A stretch of 64,000 bases of DNA from NCBI GenBank assembly GCA_948567375.1, contig OX419759.1, positions 6,540,744-6,604,743 on the forward strand, written 5' to 3'. Below are positions 47,611 through 58,580 of this stretch, piece by piece. This DNA is from Lunularia cruciata. Its lineage: Eukaryota; Streptophyta; Marchantiopsida; Lunulariales; Lunulariaceae. The notes beneath the pieces are model-generated. The model was given only the letters and a program-made list of their open reading frames with translations, did no database searches and had not been told where the DNA came from. The translations under genes and the position numbers were made by a program. The first letter of the stretch is position 1. Every line of letters starts with the position of its first letter.

Positions 47611-48172
47611 ATTATAATACCAATAGCTAGATATATTATCTAGAGGTGAAAATTAACTTGGTACATGTAAGATGTTATGTATGATGTGCTAGGTAGATCA
47701 TATAGAAATGTTAGCAAAAGAGTACTTCTACTAGTAGGGCATGAGCCTAAAATAGCCTAGAAACTTTAGAGTCAATTTAAGAGGTCTAAACAAATGAATT
47801 AGGCCTCAAAAATATGCGCAACTCTCCTCAAGAAAGTAAAGGGTGGCCTTCCCTCATATCTGTATGATAGAGAGCTTTCTAATGGTGCCTCATCCACATG
47901 ACTTTGAGATTCCTACAAGAAGATTCCCTATAGTCAAAGACTGTTTGACCAGCTAGATAGGATCAAAACTGATATGTTATCCATGTAAGGGTAGAGCTTG
48001 TTGACATGTCGCTTATCCATGTACCTGATCCAAGGGTGGAGCTTCTTTTGAGGATACTCTTTGCTATATAATAAAGTCAAGGTGCTCCTTCGGGGCATCT
48101 AAGTATTGAGTGCAAAGTTTTGTGTTTCTTCTTTGTGTTTTTCTTAAGGTCTCCTATCCTTGGAAGATTACA
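47611..48172 (+). repeat. LTR of family G1, copy E (5' LTR)
   Basis: About 560 bp, shorter than copies A-D. It shares the order of landmarks ('ccaatagctagatata', 'agagtacttctact', 'gaattaggcct', 'caaggtgctcctt'). It ends CTTGGAAGATTACA, and the primer site follows. It has internal deletions relative to copy D. The left border is uncertain by a few bases. Confidence 0.8.
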
Positions 48173-48173
48173 A

Positions 48174-48185
48174 TGATATTAGAGC
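48174..48185 (+). promoter_or_regulatory. Primer binding site of G1 copy 2
   Basis: Reads TGATATTAGAGC, 10 of 12 bases like the initiator tRNA-Met site seen intact in copy 1. Confidence 0.75.
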
Positions 48186-48800
48186 AAGTGTTTCAATCCA
48201 AGAGAGTGGATCAACCTTCTTGGAGGAACATGGGCTATTGAGACTAAGTAATTTTGAGGATAGAAACCATAGTGCAATCTATAGATTAAGGGTGTGTTAG
48301 AGAGAGGATAGTATGGAAGCTCCAAGAGGACAATACTCAATAGCCCGCTTTCCATTATTGAATCCCTTCTACATCAAGTTTATGTACATCCAAATGAGCA
48401 AGTGAGAGTTATCTTGTTTTCCATTTTGAAGTAGAGTTCATGGATATAGTGATGATTCACCAAACTTGGTGATTTTGCTTGTAGTGATCTACAATAAAGA
48501 GTGAGATTTGACAATCTACATTTTTTTATGAAGAATTTGAATATTCTAAATCCTCTCCCTATCACCACTCAAGTAGAAATCAGTTATGTGGTAAAACCAA
48601 AAGTAATGTTTAAGGATTTTATAGTCCACAATTTTGATGAGGAATATTATCAACAAGTGATAGCCTCTAAAGTCCCAATGGTAGTCCCAATAGTCAGTGC
48701 TTCCTCTTGAGTGATCATATTGACCTCTATTGAGTTAGGAAGTAGAAATTGAGCCATTGTTGTGTACAGAAATCATGGATCCATAGTTGCAAGGGTGCAA

Positions 48801-49720
48801 GCAATGCAAGGAATGTTGAATGAGTTTCAAGAGATCAAGATGATCATAGAGGGATTGAAAAATCAAGTATGTACCTTCAAGAATGACAAGTCAATGCACA
48901 AAGGAGAGTCATCCTAAAACCCAATACCAATGGCCAAAGTACATAGAGAGTCAATCATGCCAAGGACATTGACCACAATCAACAATGAGACCACATTGTT
49001 ACTACGAATGAAGAAGATATGCAATATTGAGCCTCACAAAGGACAACATTCCATGGGAGTAGTGGAGAACTGGATTTCAAGAATGGATTGATACTTTTGA
49101 TTGTTCATAGTTGCAATCATTGATCATTATGTAGGTGTGTTTGCATGTGGGTACTTGACTAATAAAGCCCTCACACGATATGATGCTTGGGAATGATCAA
49201 TTTTGGTAGAAGGAAGAGAGTTCACTTGGTAGGCCATGAAATAAAGGCTATTGAAAAACTTCTAATTTGTGGATTTTGTGCAAATGGCCTAAACTTGACT
49301 GTGGAGGTTGAAGCAAAAGAACAATGTACAAGAATACATGGAGGCATTTCTTGATCTACAAGTCACAATAATTGACATGAGTCCAAGAAAAGCTCTGGAC
49401 AATTTCAAACAAGGATAAAAGAGCAAATGATACAAAAACTTTGCATGGTTTTTAAAGCTATTGCTTGTGCTCAGAGAATATTAGGTGCACTAGGAGGAAA
49501 TGAAGGGGTAGTTCTAACTCAACATGATCAAACACAACACTTTGGTGGACCAATTCCTATAGAATTATGCAACATCCAATTTCAAGAACAAGGAACACGA
49601 CCGTTCCAAGGAGAGTGGGGACGGGTCAAAGAAAGGAGAGATTGGGTGAGGTCCCACAAGGAGAAGGGACTCAAGCAGAATAATATCATTGTTATAATTG
49701 TAGCCAAGACGAGAATTTAG
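48801..49720 (+). pseudogene. Gypsy G1 gag, copy 2
   Basis: Begins with MQGMLNEFQEIKM, the same as copy 1. It continues through LLLRMKKICNIEPHKGQH, MGVVENWISRMD and YMEAFLDLQVTIIDMSPRKA. At least eight in-frame stops are present. The segment at 49427-49720 (Gln/Arg-rich, 97 codons) is the C-terminal part of gag. A zinc knuckle is not clear. Confidence 0.8.
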
Positions 49721-49939
49721 CCATCGATTGTTGTACTCATTTTCCTAGAGGCCCTCAGCCTCCATACGAAGTAATCTTTGAACAACATGGAGAGAGGAAT
49801 TGAAGAAGAGGATGCAGAATTCACCTTGGAAAACAAAGATTGCTAATAAACATACCTTATGAAATTATTGTCTCAATAGAGAAGCAACAAAATGGGGGAG
49901 GAAGAAGAGGACAAGTGCACAAAGATTGAGGAAGACAAA

Positions 49940-50475
49940 CTTACAATTGATTATCATAAATGGAGTCTTAGAAGGTAATCATGTGAGAGTATTGATAGAC
50001 CTTTGAGCAATAGAGAATTTATTGTCTTGCTCTCTTGCAATAAGGTTAGGGATAGATCTAGAGAAGGATGAGAATGAAGAAATAAAATTACCCATTGGGT
50101 AGATAGAGAGAATTGAGTCATTACTTAGAAAGGTAACACTCTATGTAGGAGAGTATCAAGAAGTGATTGAGTGGTGAGTGGTACAATCTTAATGCATTAT
50201 GATGCAATCTTAGGTATACCATGGATGGAGCACTCCAACCCTATATCTATGGGAGGAAGAAAGTAGTGAGAACTGACCGATGGAAAATCATTAGGGTTAA
50301 AGAAAGAACACACAAGCAAGAATTACCTCTTTATGTAATAGGGACAACAACTATGTATAAGACAAATAGATGTTTCATGGGCCTAATAAGAGAAGTCCAG
50401 AGTGCACAACTCAATGGACAAGTTCCTAAGAAATTGAAAGATGTGGTCAATGAGTTTCAAGATGTCTTCTAAAAT
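49940..50475 (+). pseudogene. Gypsy G1 protease region
   Basis: A retroviral-type aspartic protease is recognisable: NGVLEGNHVRVLID, with a stop (TGA) two codons after the Asp and damage at the usual GA, then LAIRLGIDLEKDE. A later open part (50221-50472, 83 codons) links protease to reverse transcriptase. Not functional. Confidence 0.65.
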
Positions 50476-50758
50476 GACCTACCCTTAAGATTACCGCAAA
50501 AAAGGAGAGTAGATCATAAAGTCAAGAGAATTCTTGGGAATGAATCTCCCTATAAGGCCTCATATCGTTTATCACCTCATTAGTTGGAGGAATGTAAGGC
50601 TCAAATTCAAAATATGCTATAGAAAGGGTTTATTAAACTAGTGTATCACTATGTGGTGCACTTATCTTGGTTTTGAATAAAAAGGATGGTACAATGTGCA
50701 TGTGCATTGACTATAGGGACCTAAATTAGCAAATGGTGAAGAATAAATACTCCTTACC

Positions 50759-51503
50759 TGTAATAATACTCTGAGGACAAGAGAAGGGAGAAAACACATA
50801 TTACACACTCAACATTTGGTGCCCCAAAGGAGCACCTTCTCTATATTATATAGACAAAGAGGATCTCCTCCAAGGAAGCTCCACCATAGCATTAGGCACA
50901 CAGATAGGTGACATGTCATCAAGCTCCACCCTTGGATTACTTACTTGGATGGGTGACATGTTGTTCTAGATCCTTTCTGGTTGGTCAAACAAGCTTTGAC
51001 CAGAGGGAATCTTTTAGAGAATCTTCTTGTAGGAGTCTTAGAATCACGTAAGGTACCATTGGAAAGCTCTCGACAAGACAAACCAAGGAGAAGGGAAGGC
51101 TAGCCTTTCCTTTAGTTAGGGTGGAGGAGTGGAAATTGCACATTTTTGAGGCCTAATTCATCCGTTTAGGCCTTCGAAATTGCCTTCAAAGATTTTAGGC
51201 ATATTTTGGTTCCTACTCTATTAGTAGAAGTCCCCTTTTGGTGATGTCTCTTTCTGATTTATTTAGTCCATCATGTGTAACATCCTTCCAAATGTTACTA
51301 AACCAATTCTCACCTTTAAATCATATGTCTAGCTATTGGTTCTAAGGTTCTCAAGTCTATTTTGGTTTTTGCTCTATTTGTAGAAGTACTCTTTTGGTGA
51401 GTACTTCTATTTGATCTATTTTGACCATCATGTATAACATCATTCTAGATGTTACCAAACCAAATTTCACATCTAGATCATATGGCTAGCTTGTGGTATT
51501 ACA
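50759..51503 (-). repeat. Solo LTR of family G1, copy C
   Basis: 745 bp, starting TGTAATAATACTCTGAGG and ending GTGGTATTACA. Flanked by TTACC at 50754-50758 and 51504-51508, a perfect 5-bp target duplication. Same orientation as copies A and B. Confidence 0.95.
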
Positions 51504-51525
51504 TTACCCCACATGGATGACCTAA

Positions 51526-52267
51526 TGTAATACCAAGAGTTAGCCATATGATCTAGATATGAAATTTGGTTTGGTAACATCTAGAATGATGTTATGCATG
51601 ATGGTAAAAATATATTAGATAGAATTATCACCAAAAGAGTACTTTTACTAATAGAGCAAAAACCGAAATATACTTGAGAACCTTAGAACCAATAGCTAGA
51701 TATATAATTTAAAGGTGAGAATTGGTTTGGTAACATAGGGGAGGATGGTTCACATGATGGACTAAATAGATCAAAAAGAGGTATCACCAAAAGGGGACTT
51801 CTAATAATAGAGTAGGAACCAAAATATGCCTAAAATCTTGCAAGGCAATTTTGGAGGCCTAAACGGATGAATTAGGCCTAAAAAATATGCAGATTCCCCC
51901 CCCCCCCCCCAATTGGAGGAGTGGCTAGCCTTCCCTCTTCCCTGGTTTGTCTCGTTGAGAGCTTTCCAATGGTATCTTACGTGATTCCAAGACTCCTACA
52001 AGAAGATTCTCTAAAAGATTCCCTCCGGTCAAAGCTTGTTTGACCAACCAGATAGGACCTAGACCGTCATGCCACCCATCCAAGTAAGTAGTCCAAGGGT
52101 GGAGCTTGTTGACATGTCACACATCTGTTTGCCTAATCCTATGGTGGAGCTTCCTTGGAGTAGATCCTCTTTGTCTATATAACAAAGAGAAGGTGCTCCT
52201 TTGGGGCACCAAATGTTGAATGTGGAATTTTATTTTTTCTCTCTTCTCTTGTCCTTGGAGTATAACA
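51526..52267 (+). repeat. Solo LTR of family G1, copy D
   Basis: 742 bp, starting TGTAATACCAAGAG and ending GGAGTATAACA, with a poly-C run at about 51897-51910. Flanked by CCTAA at 51521-51525 and 52268-52272, a perfect 5-bp target duplication. Its orientation is opposite to copy C, 22 bp away. Confidence 0.95.
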
Positions 52268-52640
52268 CCTAACCAATCAACTCAATGAGGCAAAATACTC
52301 CACCAAACTTGACCTACAGAGCGTTTACAACCAAATCTGGATTGCAAAGGAAGACATCCACAAAAATGCCTTTCAAACAAGATACGGTCACTTTGTGTAC
52401 CTCATGATGCTATTTGGCCTTACCAATGCACTAGCCACTTTCATGAGTTTAATGAATGACATATTTTTTCCATATTTGGATAAATTTTTTATCATTTTCC
52501 TTGATGGTATTCTTTGTAATAGTAAGACAATAATAGAACACAAATAAGATCTACAAGAAGTCCTCCAAATTCTATAATAGAATCGATTGTACCGCAAAAT
52601 CTCAAAAGCAAGTTTGAAGTAGACTTCTTGGGACATAAAG

Positions 52641-53240
52641 TAAGTGGACAGGGAATCCGAGTGTTAAAAAATAAAATAGAAGACATTAAAAAATAGAGTG
52701 CTTAAGAAGATCAAACTCAACAAGGTTCTATGGTTGACTTGTCAAAGACTTCTCCAAGGTTGCACAACTTCTAACAACACTTCTTGGCAGGGAGAAGAGC
52801 TGGATGTGAGGAATCACACAAGAAGCATTTTAGGAATTAAAAGATGCATTACTACATGAACCAATCTTAAAATGATATGACCCAAAACTTCTAATCAATT
52901 TTGCTATAGATGCATCAAGTGTAGCAATCCTAGTACTCTTACAACAAGAGTGGCATGATGGATGGCATCCAGTTGCATATTTCTCTCAAAAGTTGTTATT
53001 GTCAAAATGCAACTATCACACCACCAAACAAGAAGAGTTGGCCATTGTCCTTGCAACAAAGCACTAGAAGCACTATCCTAGCGAGAAGGCATTTGTAGTG
53101 GAGACAAACCTCAAACCTCTAGTCTATCTCAAGAAACAAAAAGATCTATCTTGTTGATAGATTCAATAGGTAGAGTGGAGACAAAGGTTCAACATGATGA
53201 TCACATATGTGGAAGGCAAGAAGCAACTTGTAGATGCATT
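52641..53240 (+). pseudogene. Gypsy G1 RNase H region
   Basis: Visible blocks are DASSVAILVLLQQEWHDGW, HPVAYFSQKLL, CNYHTTKQEELAIVLATKH and VETNLKPLVYL, typical of the RNase H after gypsy reverse transcriptase. The first Asp is present; stops follow. Confidence 0.82.
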
Positions 53241-53439
53241 TACCCAAATGCCTATGGTAAACAATATGGTGGTAGAGGTCAAGATGAGCCCTACATTTTG
53301 GCCAAGGATTCTTCTTGTTATAAAAATTGTTGTTGTTATAAAAATTGACCCATAAATTCCAAGAGCTCAATCATCCAAAGGCGTCACTAGTATCCAAGGG
53401 CTTGCTTTCATGATGGCAGGTTATAGATCTTGGATAACA

Positions 53440-54271
53440 CGGACATAAGAATCATCATCCTAGCAAAATGTCATGATTTTATTTATTGTAGGTCACATTA
53501 GAGTGGACAAGACCTTGGATGCAGCCAAATGCTATTACTATTGGCCCAAGATGAGCAATGATGTGATGGAGTAAGTTTGAAGCTGCCTACTTTATCAACA
53601 AAATAAGGCTTATAATCAAGCTCTTGTAGGACTCCTTCAACCCCTTCTTACTCCTATGCAATGTTGGGAACAAGTAAGCATGGATCTAGTTTGGAAACTG
53701 CACAAGACCACCTTAAGATTTGACTCTATTATAGTCTTTGTTGACCAACTCAAAAAACTGATTCATGTGTGTCCTACCATGAGGACATGACTGCTCAACA
53801 ATTAGCTCAATTGTATATAGATGCAGATTTTTTCACCATGGTCTATCTCAAGTTCTCATCATGGATAGAGGTACTTAATTCACCAATTTGTTTTGGAGAA
53901 CACTCTTAGTTTCTTCAGAACCAAATTGGCCATGTCTATGGCTTACCATCCATAGACCAATGGACAAATAGAGCAGGCTAATTGCACTATTGAGTATATG
54001 CTTCAGAGCTTCATTGAAAAGGAGAAAGAATGGTGGGACACCTTACTCCCACTGGTGCAATTTGCATACAATAATTTAGTGAATGCATCCACAAAAGCCA
54101 TACTATTCTTCCTCATATATGGAGAACATCCTTTCACACCTTCAAGCTTGATGAGATCCATTTGGATACCAAGGTGAATGTTGTCAACAATTTTGTTTCA
54201 AGAATCCAACAAGGAGTAAAGAATGCCAAAATCAAGTTGTAGATTGACCAAAATCAACAAAAACAATATGA
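53440..54271 (+). pseudogene. Gypsy G1 integrase
   Basis: Zinc-binding and core fragments lie in several frames: KTLDAAKCYYYWPKM-type residues near 53.52 kb, WEQVSMDLVWKLHKTT (about 53.67 kb) and IIVFVDQLKKLIHVCPT (about 53.73 kb). Then come AQQLAQLYIDADFF and the QWTNRAG-like relic of the 'G(Q)TER' block. It breaks off at the 111-bp duplication. Confidence 0.78.
53545..53655 (+). repeat. 111-bp direct repeat, first copy (in integrase)
   Basis: Matches 54272-54382 with about three mismatches. The second copy begins at a shared 'cccaagatgag' and marks the point where G1 stops and E2 sequence begins. Confidence 0.92.
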
Positions 54272-54382
54272 CCCAAGATGAGCAATGATGTGATGGAGTA
54301 AGTTTGAAGCTGCCTAATTTATCAACAAAATAAGGCTTATAATCAAGCTATTGTAGGACTCCTTCAACCCCTTCTTACTCCT
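54272..54382 (+). repeat. 111-bp direct repeat, second copy (at the junction)
   Basis: Second copy of 53545-53655, offset 727 bp. It replaces the expected continuation of the integrase and is followed directly by RNase H sequence of element E2. Confidence 0.92.
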
Positions 54383-55811
54383 AAAACATATGGTATCTTC
54401 AAGACCCATTCTTCAACAATATGATCCTTAACTACCTTTTGTGGTTGAATTTAATACTTCTAACTTTACCATTAGAGTTGTGTGTTGCAACAAGAATTTA
54501 TAGATAGGTTACATCCCATTGCCTTTGTATCTTGCCAACTAAACACCATAGAAAAGAATTACTTTGTTTGAGATTAGGATAGCCTTATAACAAGACCTAT
54601 TCTTTAAGATGGTATAAGGTTATCTTATAGCACATGATAAGGAATACAACACCTTCTCTTTCAAGGGAGGCCTTATTTTCTATGAGAACCAAATTTATGC
54701 TCTAGCCAAGGGTGATCTATGACTTGTATGCTTTCAAAAAGCCCATGATTTACCAATTTCTTGTGACATGGTTGTGGATAAGACCTTGGGGCCCCTACAA
54801 CACCAATGGTGGTCCAACATGGCACAAGATGTTGGTGAGCTTGTCCAATCTTGTGAGAGCTATTAATTCAACAAAACAACCAAATATTGAGTGTTTTCCT
54901 TCAACCACTTCCCATCTCATCTGCTTGATGGGAGCATGTGTGTTTAGATCTCATACTTGGCACTAGGTTTGCTTTGTCCATGGTCTATCATCCTCAAACT
55001 GATAAACAAACCAAACATGCAAACTGTACCTTGGAAGATATGCTTCATGCTTTTGTCAACATTCACCATATCAATTGGGATGAATGTCTTGCAATTGTTA
55101 AGTTTACTTACAATAATTCCAAATAGGCAAGCACCAAATCCTCTCCCTTCTTCCTTAATTTTGGCCAAGATACACTTGTTCTTGATTCTCTTCTTACTCT
55201 TCCTTCATCTCATGTTACTCATACTTCCACCTTTTTGACCACTATATCCCAATTCTTACAAAGCTAAATCTTATCTCCTTGTTGCTCAAAATAGTCAAAG
55301 ATAATACTTAGACCATCATTGTTGTGATCTCATTTTTCAACTTGGCAATAAAGTCATACTTTCTTCTAATAACCTACCTCTCCCACTTGATACCCAAGTT
55401 TTTAAACTTACTCCAAATTGGATAGGCTTATTTGATGTCATGCAAATCATTTCTCTTGTTGCTTATTGACTTGCCTTGCCTTGTCATATGCAGATTCACA
55501 CTATCTTTTATATTTCCAAGTTGAAACTCTTTGTTTCTAATACATCTTCCTTTTCCTCTCATATCCAACCTCCTCCTCCTTCTATCCTTATCAACAATCA
55601 TAAGGAGTATGGAGTTGATTATATCCTTGCAAGTTGTCACCTTCGATGGGATTGCCAACAACATACTAAGTACAAGGTCCTTTGGAAAGCATATCCTCTT
55701 CATGATGCCACAAGGGAGCTTCTTTCTCATCTCTTGAATACAAAAATGGCTATCTAGGAGTTTGAAGCTTCTATGGTAACAAGGTCATAACCAACTAGTG
55801 GTGGGGGAATA
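54383..55811 (+). pseudogene. E2 pol 3' part: RNase H, integrase, chromodomain
   Basis: RNase H relics (PIAFVSCQLNTIEKNYFV, near 54.5 kb) lead into integrase. Integrase blocks: EYNTFSFKGGLIFYENQIYA near 54.65 kb, then RFALSMVYHPQTDKQTKHAN and LEDMLHAFV at about 54.97-55.06 kb, the conserved HPQTDGQTE region. The frame ends at about 55.6-55.76 kb with EYGVDYILA, YKVLWKAYPLHDATRE and a Leu-rich end, which fits a decayed chromodomain. Stops are frequent. The polypurine tract (gtggtgggggaata) lies just before the 3' LTR. Confidence 0.82.
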
Positions 55812-56270
55812 TGTAACAATGTGGAGTTTACAAATGAGTTAGTTGAGACTAATAAAGTAGCAAATAGGCCAAATTAGCTAAAAATTACAAAAATATTCTA
55901 GAAGTATATAGAAAGCTACTTGGTACCTTCTAAGTATTGGGTAATGTGCATGCCAAGTGGCAATTTCTAGGAGGAAGTTTCATGGGAAGCTTCTTGACTA
56001 GTTTAGATTGCATGCCAAGTTGGTGGCTTCTAGAAGGAAGCTTCTTGGGAAGTTTTCTCGCTAGCTTAGCTTGCACAATAAATATGAAGCTTCTTAGTTA
56101 GCTTGGCTTGCACTCTAAGAAAGAAAATTTCAAGAAGCTTTATGAGAAGCTTCTCAAGAGCCTTGTATGTTTCTATAATATCAAAGCCCAAGCTCATGTT
56201 TTCTCATTCAAGTGTCTCAATGTGATCTTTCACTCTTCCATTCTCCTACTTTTCTCCTTGGTCTTTTACA
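55812..56270 (+). repeat. 3' LTR of element E2
   Basis: 459 bp, TGTAACAATGTGGAG to CTTTTACA. About 50 bp longer than the 5' copy through extra 'gcttctt' units and other indels, with many substitutions. Confidence 0.88.
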
Positions 56271-56399
56271 CAAGGACTGAAAAACTATGCTATAAAATCA
56301 GGAGCACTTGGAGTAATTTCATTTGTTGCTATCAAATTTAGTTTCAATTTCAAAGAGCAAGTAGCAATACAAAGCTTTGTAGTTTTTTGTTTTTAACCT

Positions 56400-58580
56400 T
56401 CTTACCCAATGGTGGAACATGGTGTGTGTACAAAAACCCTTAAGAAAGATATCTAAGGCAACCTTTGTGCTCCAATGGTGAATAAATGGGTACTTTTTTT
56501 GTAGAAGTGACTTGATCTAAAGCAAGAACCTTTCTTTCTTGGTTTGGAGTTTAGATTTGAGTGATTTCACCATCATTTATGAGATGAAGGGAAGAAAGGA
56601 TATGATGATAGGGGATGTGAGACAAAAACCTTTGGCATGGATTGAAGAGAATTGGAGGTATGTCCTTGGTGTGGAAGCAAGCCTATCCAAAAGCATGAAT
56701 ATAGATATGGAGTTTAGGCATGTAAATAAGGAGCTCAATGACCAAATTTTAGAATCCTTTGGAGAGAAAAGATCCACCTATAATGGATGGATGGAGTGTA
56801 GTTACAAGGATCCTATACAAAGATTAATTGTTCAAGCAATAACAAAATTGTTTTGTGTGAAGGAGACAACCTACCTCAATAACAACCAAGTGGTCTTCTT
56901 TGAGAACTTGTACCAAGAAGAACCAAAAATATTGTGCAAGGAGGTTGAGAGAGAAGACAGAGTAAATTACCTAGGAGCCTTTGCCACACATATCTATATA
57001 GAGCTGAATTTATTGACAAAGAAGGAGCATAAGAGGTTTCCAAGCCATTTCCATCCAATGGGGTACTTTATCTTGCAATGGAAATAAATTATCAAGAAGT
57101 ACCAAGATGTGGATGCAGAGTACAAGGAGATTCAAATATATATGCTTGTGGAAAAAGAAGAGATTGTTGCCACATCAAAACCAAGAAGAAGAAGAAGATA
57201 ACTCTATCAAGGCCTCATAATCCAACCAAGAAGCCAAGATGAAATCTTAAAGTTATAGATGTTTCTTTGGAGGAGGAAGCAAAAGACTTCAAAGATGAAG
57301 ATCAAGGTATATAACACAAATACCAAGGTAAAGAGGACAAGAATAACCCAAATAACTTCTCATCCCAAACAAAGACAAAGTTGCACTCAAAGGAGAGAAG
57401 GAGGTGGTTGAAGAGACAAGAAGAAGACCTTTGGAATGAAGAACAACACAAGGCCAAAGAACAACCTCAAGAAGTGGAAGAGAGAGTAGATGTGGAAGAA
57501 GAAGGTGAAGACTCTCCAAGTGTAGCAAAAGTCATAAGGAGAGAGGCAGCCTAAGAATCCAAAGTACCAATTAAGGAAGATGCTAAGTCTGTAATCCATT
57601 TGGTAGGTGTGGCCTTGTTGATGATAGAGCTCATTTTGCCTTAATACTAAGAGGTCTATCCTAATATGGTTGATTACACAAAGTTGATCCAAAGGTTCCA
57701 TAAAGTAATCTATACCAAGAAGACAAAGGAAGAGTTTGAGAAGAGCATGAACCTATAAAAGGAAGAGGTAAGGAAGGTGAATGCCCTTATGCAAGAAAAC
57801 TCTAAATTGAAGAGGCAAAATAATTCACTTGTAGTAGAGCATAGCCAGTACAAAGGAGACATTTGGAGGCTACAAGGAGGTGTTCCAACACTTTGGCTAG
57901 AACACAGGTAATAATATCAAGGATAAAAAGAAGTTGAGTGCCAAGGACAAAGAAGTAGGGAATATTTGGGGAGAACTAGAGACCACCAAGATCTGGGTGG
58001 TCACTTTAGAAATATAGATTTTTGAATTATGGAAGGAGGTTGCTACTCAACTAGAGAATTTAGTAGAAGAATCAAAGAAGGAGAAGGAAGATAGGGTAAT
58101 TGTTTGACCCAAAGTGATAGGAGATATGAAGCAAGAAGTGGAAGCATTGCATAACCATTTGGAGGAATAGAAGGCAAAGATCCTCAAGCAGTTGGAGGAA
58201 GCTCAAGATCAATTCATATAAATGTTGGAGGAAGGAGCTCAAGGGAAGATTACAAAGATGAAGTTGCATAAGCTAAATTTGCAGGTCTAGAAGCTGAAGT
58301 AAAAGACATATGAGGAAGACAAGATGGACCAACTAGTTGTTAAACTTAGAGCAAATACATATGGAAAGTTAACTAAGATTTCTGATACCCATTTGTTAGA
58401 AATAACTGGCTACAAGGAGTGGACTGAGCTCCTTATTAGAATTTTTAATGGCAAAGGTAGTTCTTTACAATAGTACTTTAGGCCAAAAGTATTTATTTAA
58501 AAGAAGTTCTTTATAGTTATAGGATCTTCAAAGTAGGAAGCAGTCCAATGGCCTTTGTAATTATAAACATTTGTGGATGT
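56400..58580 (+). pseudogene. Unrecognised coding repeat R3, copy Q
   Basis: The best-preserved copy: 56539-57087 is open for 182 codons. It contains WSLDLSDFTIIYEM, VLGVEASLSKSMNIDMEF, TYLNNNQVVFFENLYQEE and THIYIELNLLTKKEHKRF, each aligning with copies P and R. Beyond it come Lys/Glu-rich coiled-coil-like segments (EEFEKSMNL, EVRKVNALMQENSKLKRQ near 57.75 kb). The frame ends with a conserved block at about 58.40 kb (ITGYKEWTELLIRIFNGKG). Leu and Trp positions agree among copies, so the blocks were under selection as protein at some time. Function unknown. Confidence 0.6.

Larger units (their letters stand above)
50476..52640 (+). pseudogene. Gypsy G1 reverse transcriptase, split by two solo LTRs
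   Basis: The N-terminal part ends at 50758 with YRDLN and KNKYSLP. RT resumes for 17 bases between the two solo LTRs (51509-51525, encoding part of the P-H-M-D-D-L segment). It then continues from 52273 with LNEAKYSTKLDLQS, GHFVYLMMLFGLTNA and FFIIFLDGIL. The catalytic region has decayed (the usual YxDD reads FLDG). Removing each LTR with one copy of its target duplication brings the flanks back into one RT frame, which confirms the insertion sites. Confidence 0.88.
47611..54382 (+). mobile_element. Gypsy element G1, copy 2, 3' truncated, nested in E2
   Basis: Order on the + strand: 5' LTR (copy E), primer site, gag, protease, reverse transcriptase (interrupted by solo LTRs C and D), RNase H, integrase. 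This is the Ty3/gypsy order. The gag is plainly the same family as at 2.16-2.83 kb. No 3' LTR is found before sequence of E2 resumes near 54383, so the 3' end was lost, perhaps in the same event that made the 111-bp duplication at that point. Confidence 0.82.
46751..56270 (+). mobile_element. Chromodomain gypsy element (E2) with nested insertions
   Basis: Two homologous LTRs (46751-47160 and 55812-56270) face the same way. The left one is followed by a primer site and the right one is preceded by a polypurine tract. Flanks are CAAAG (46746-46750) and CAAGG (56271-56275), four of five bases alike, as expected for an old target duplication. Own sequence is seen at about 47161-47610 (leader/gag) and 54383-55811 (RNase H, integrase, chromodomain). 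Between these lies another gypsy element (G1, 47611-54382). The middle of E2 (protease, reverse transcriptase) is missing. Confidence 0.78.

Noticed and set aside
50759-52267. Copies C and D as one foldback element
   Set aside because: Each has its own perfect 5-bp target duplication, and the 17 bases left between them belong to the host RT.
54383-54700. 3' LTR of gypsy G1 at the end of its integrase
   Set aside because: No LTR landmark words of family G1 are present. The sequence reads as RNase H of element E2.
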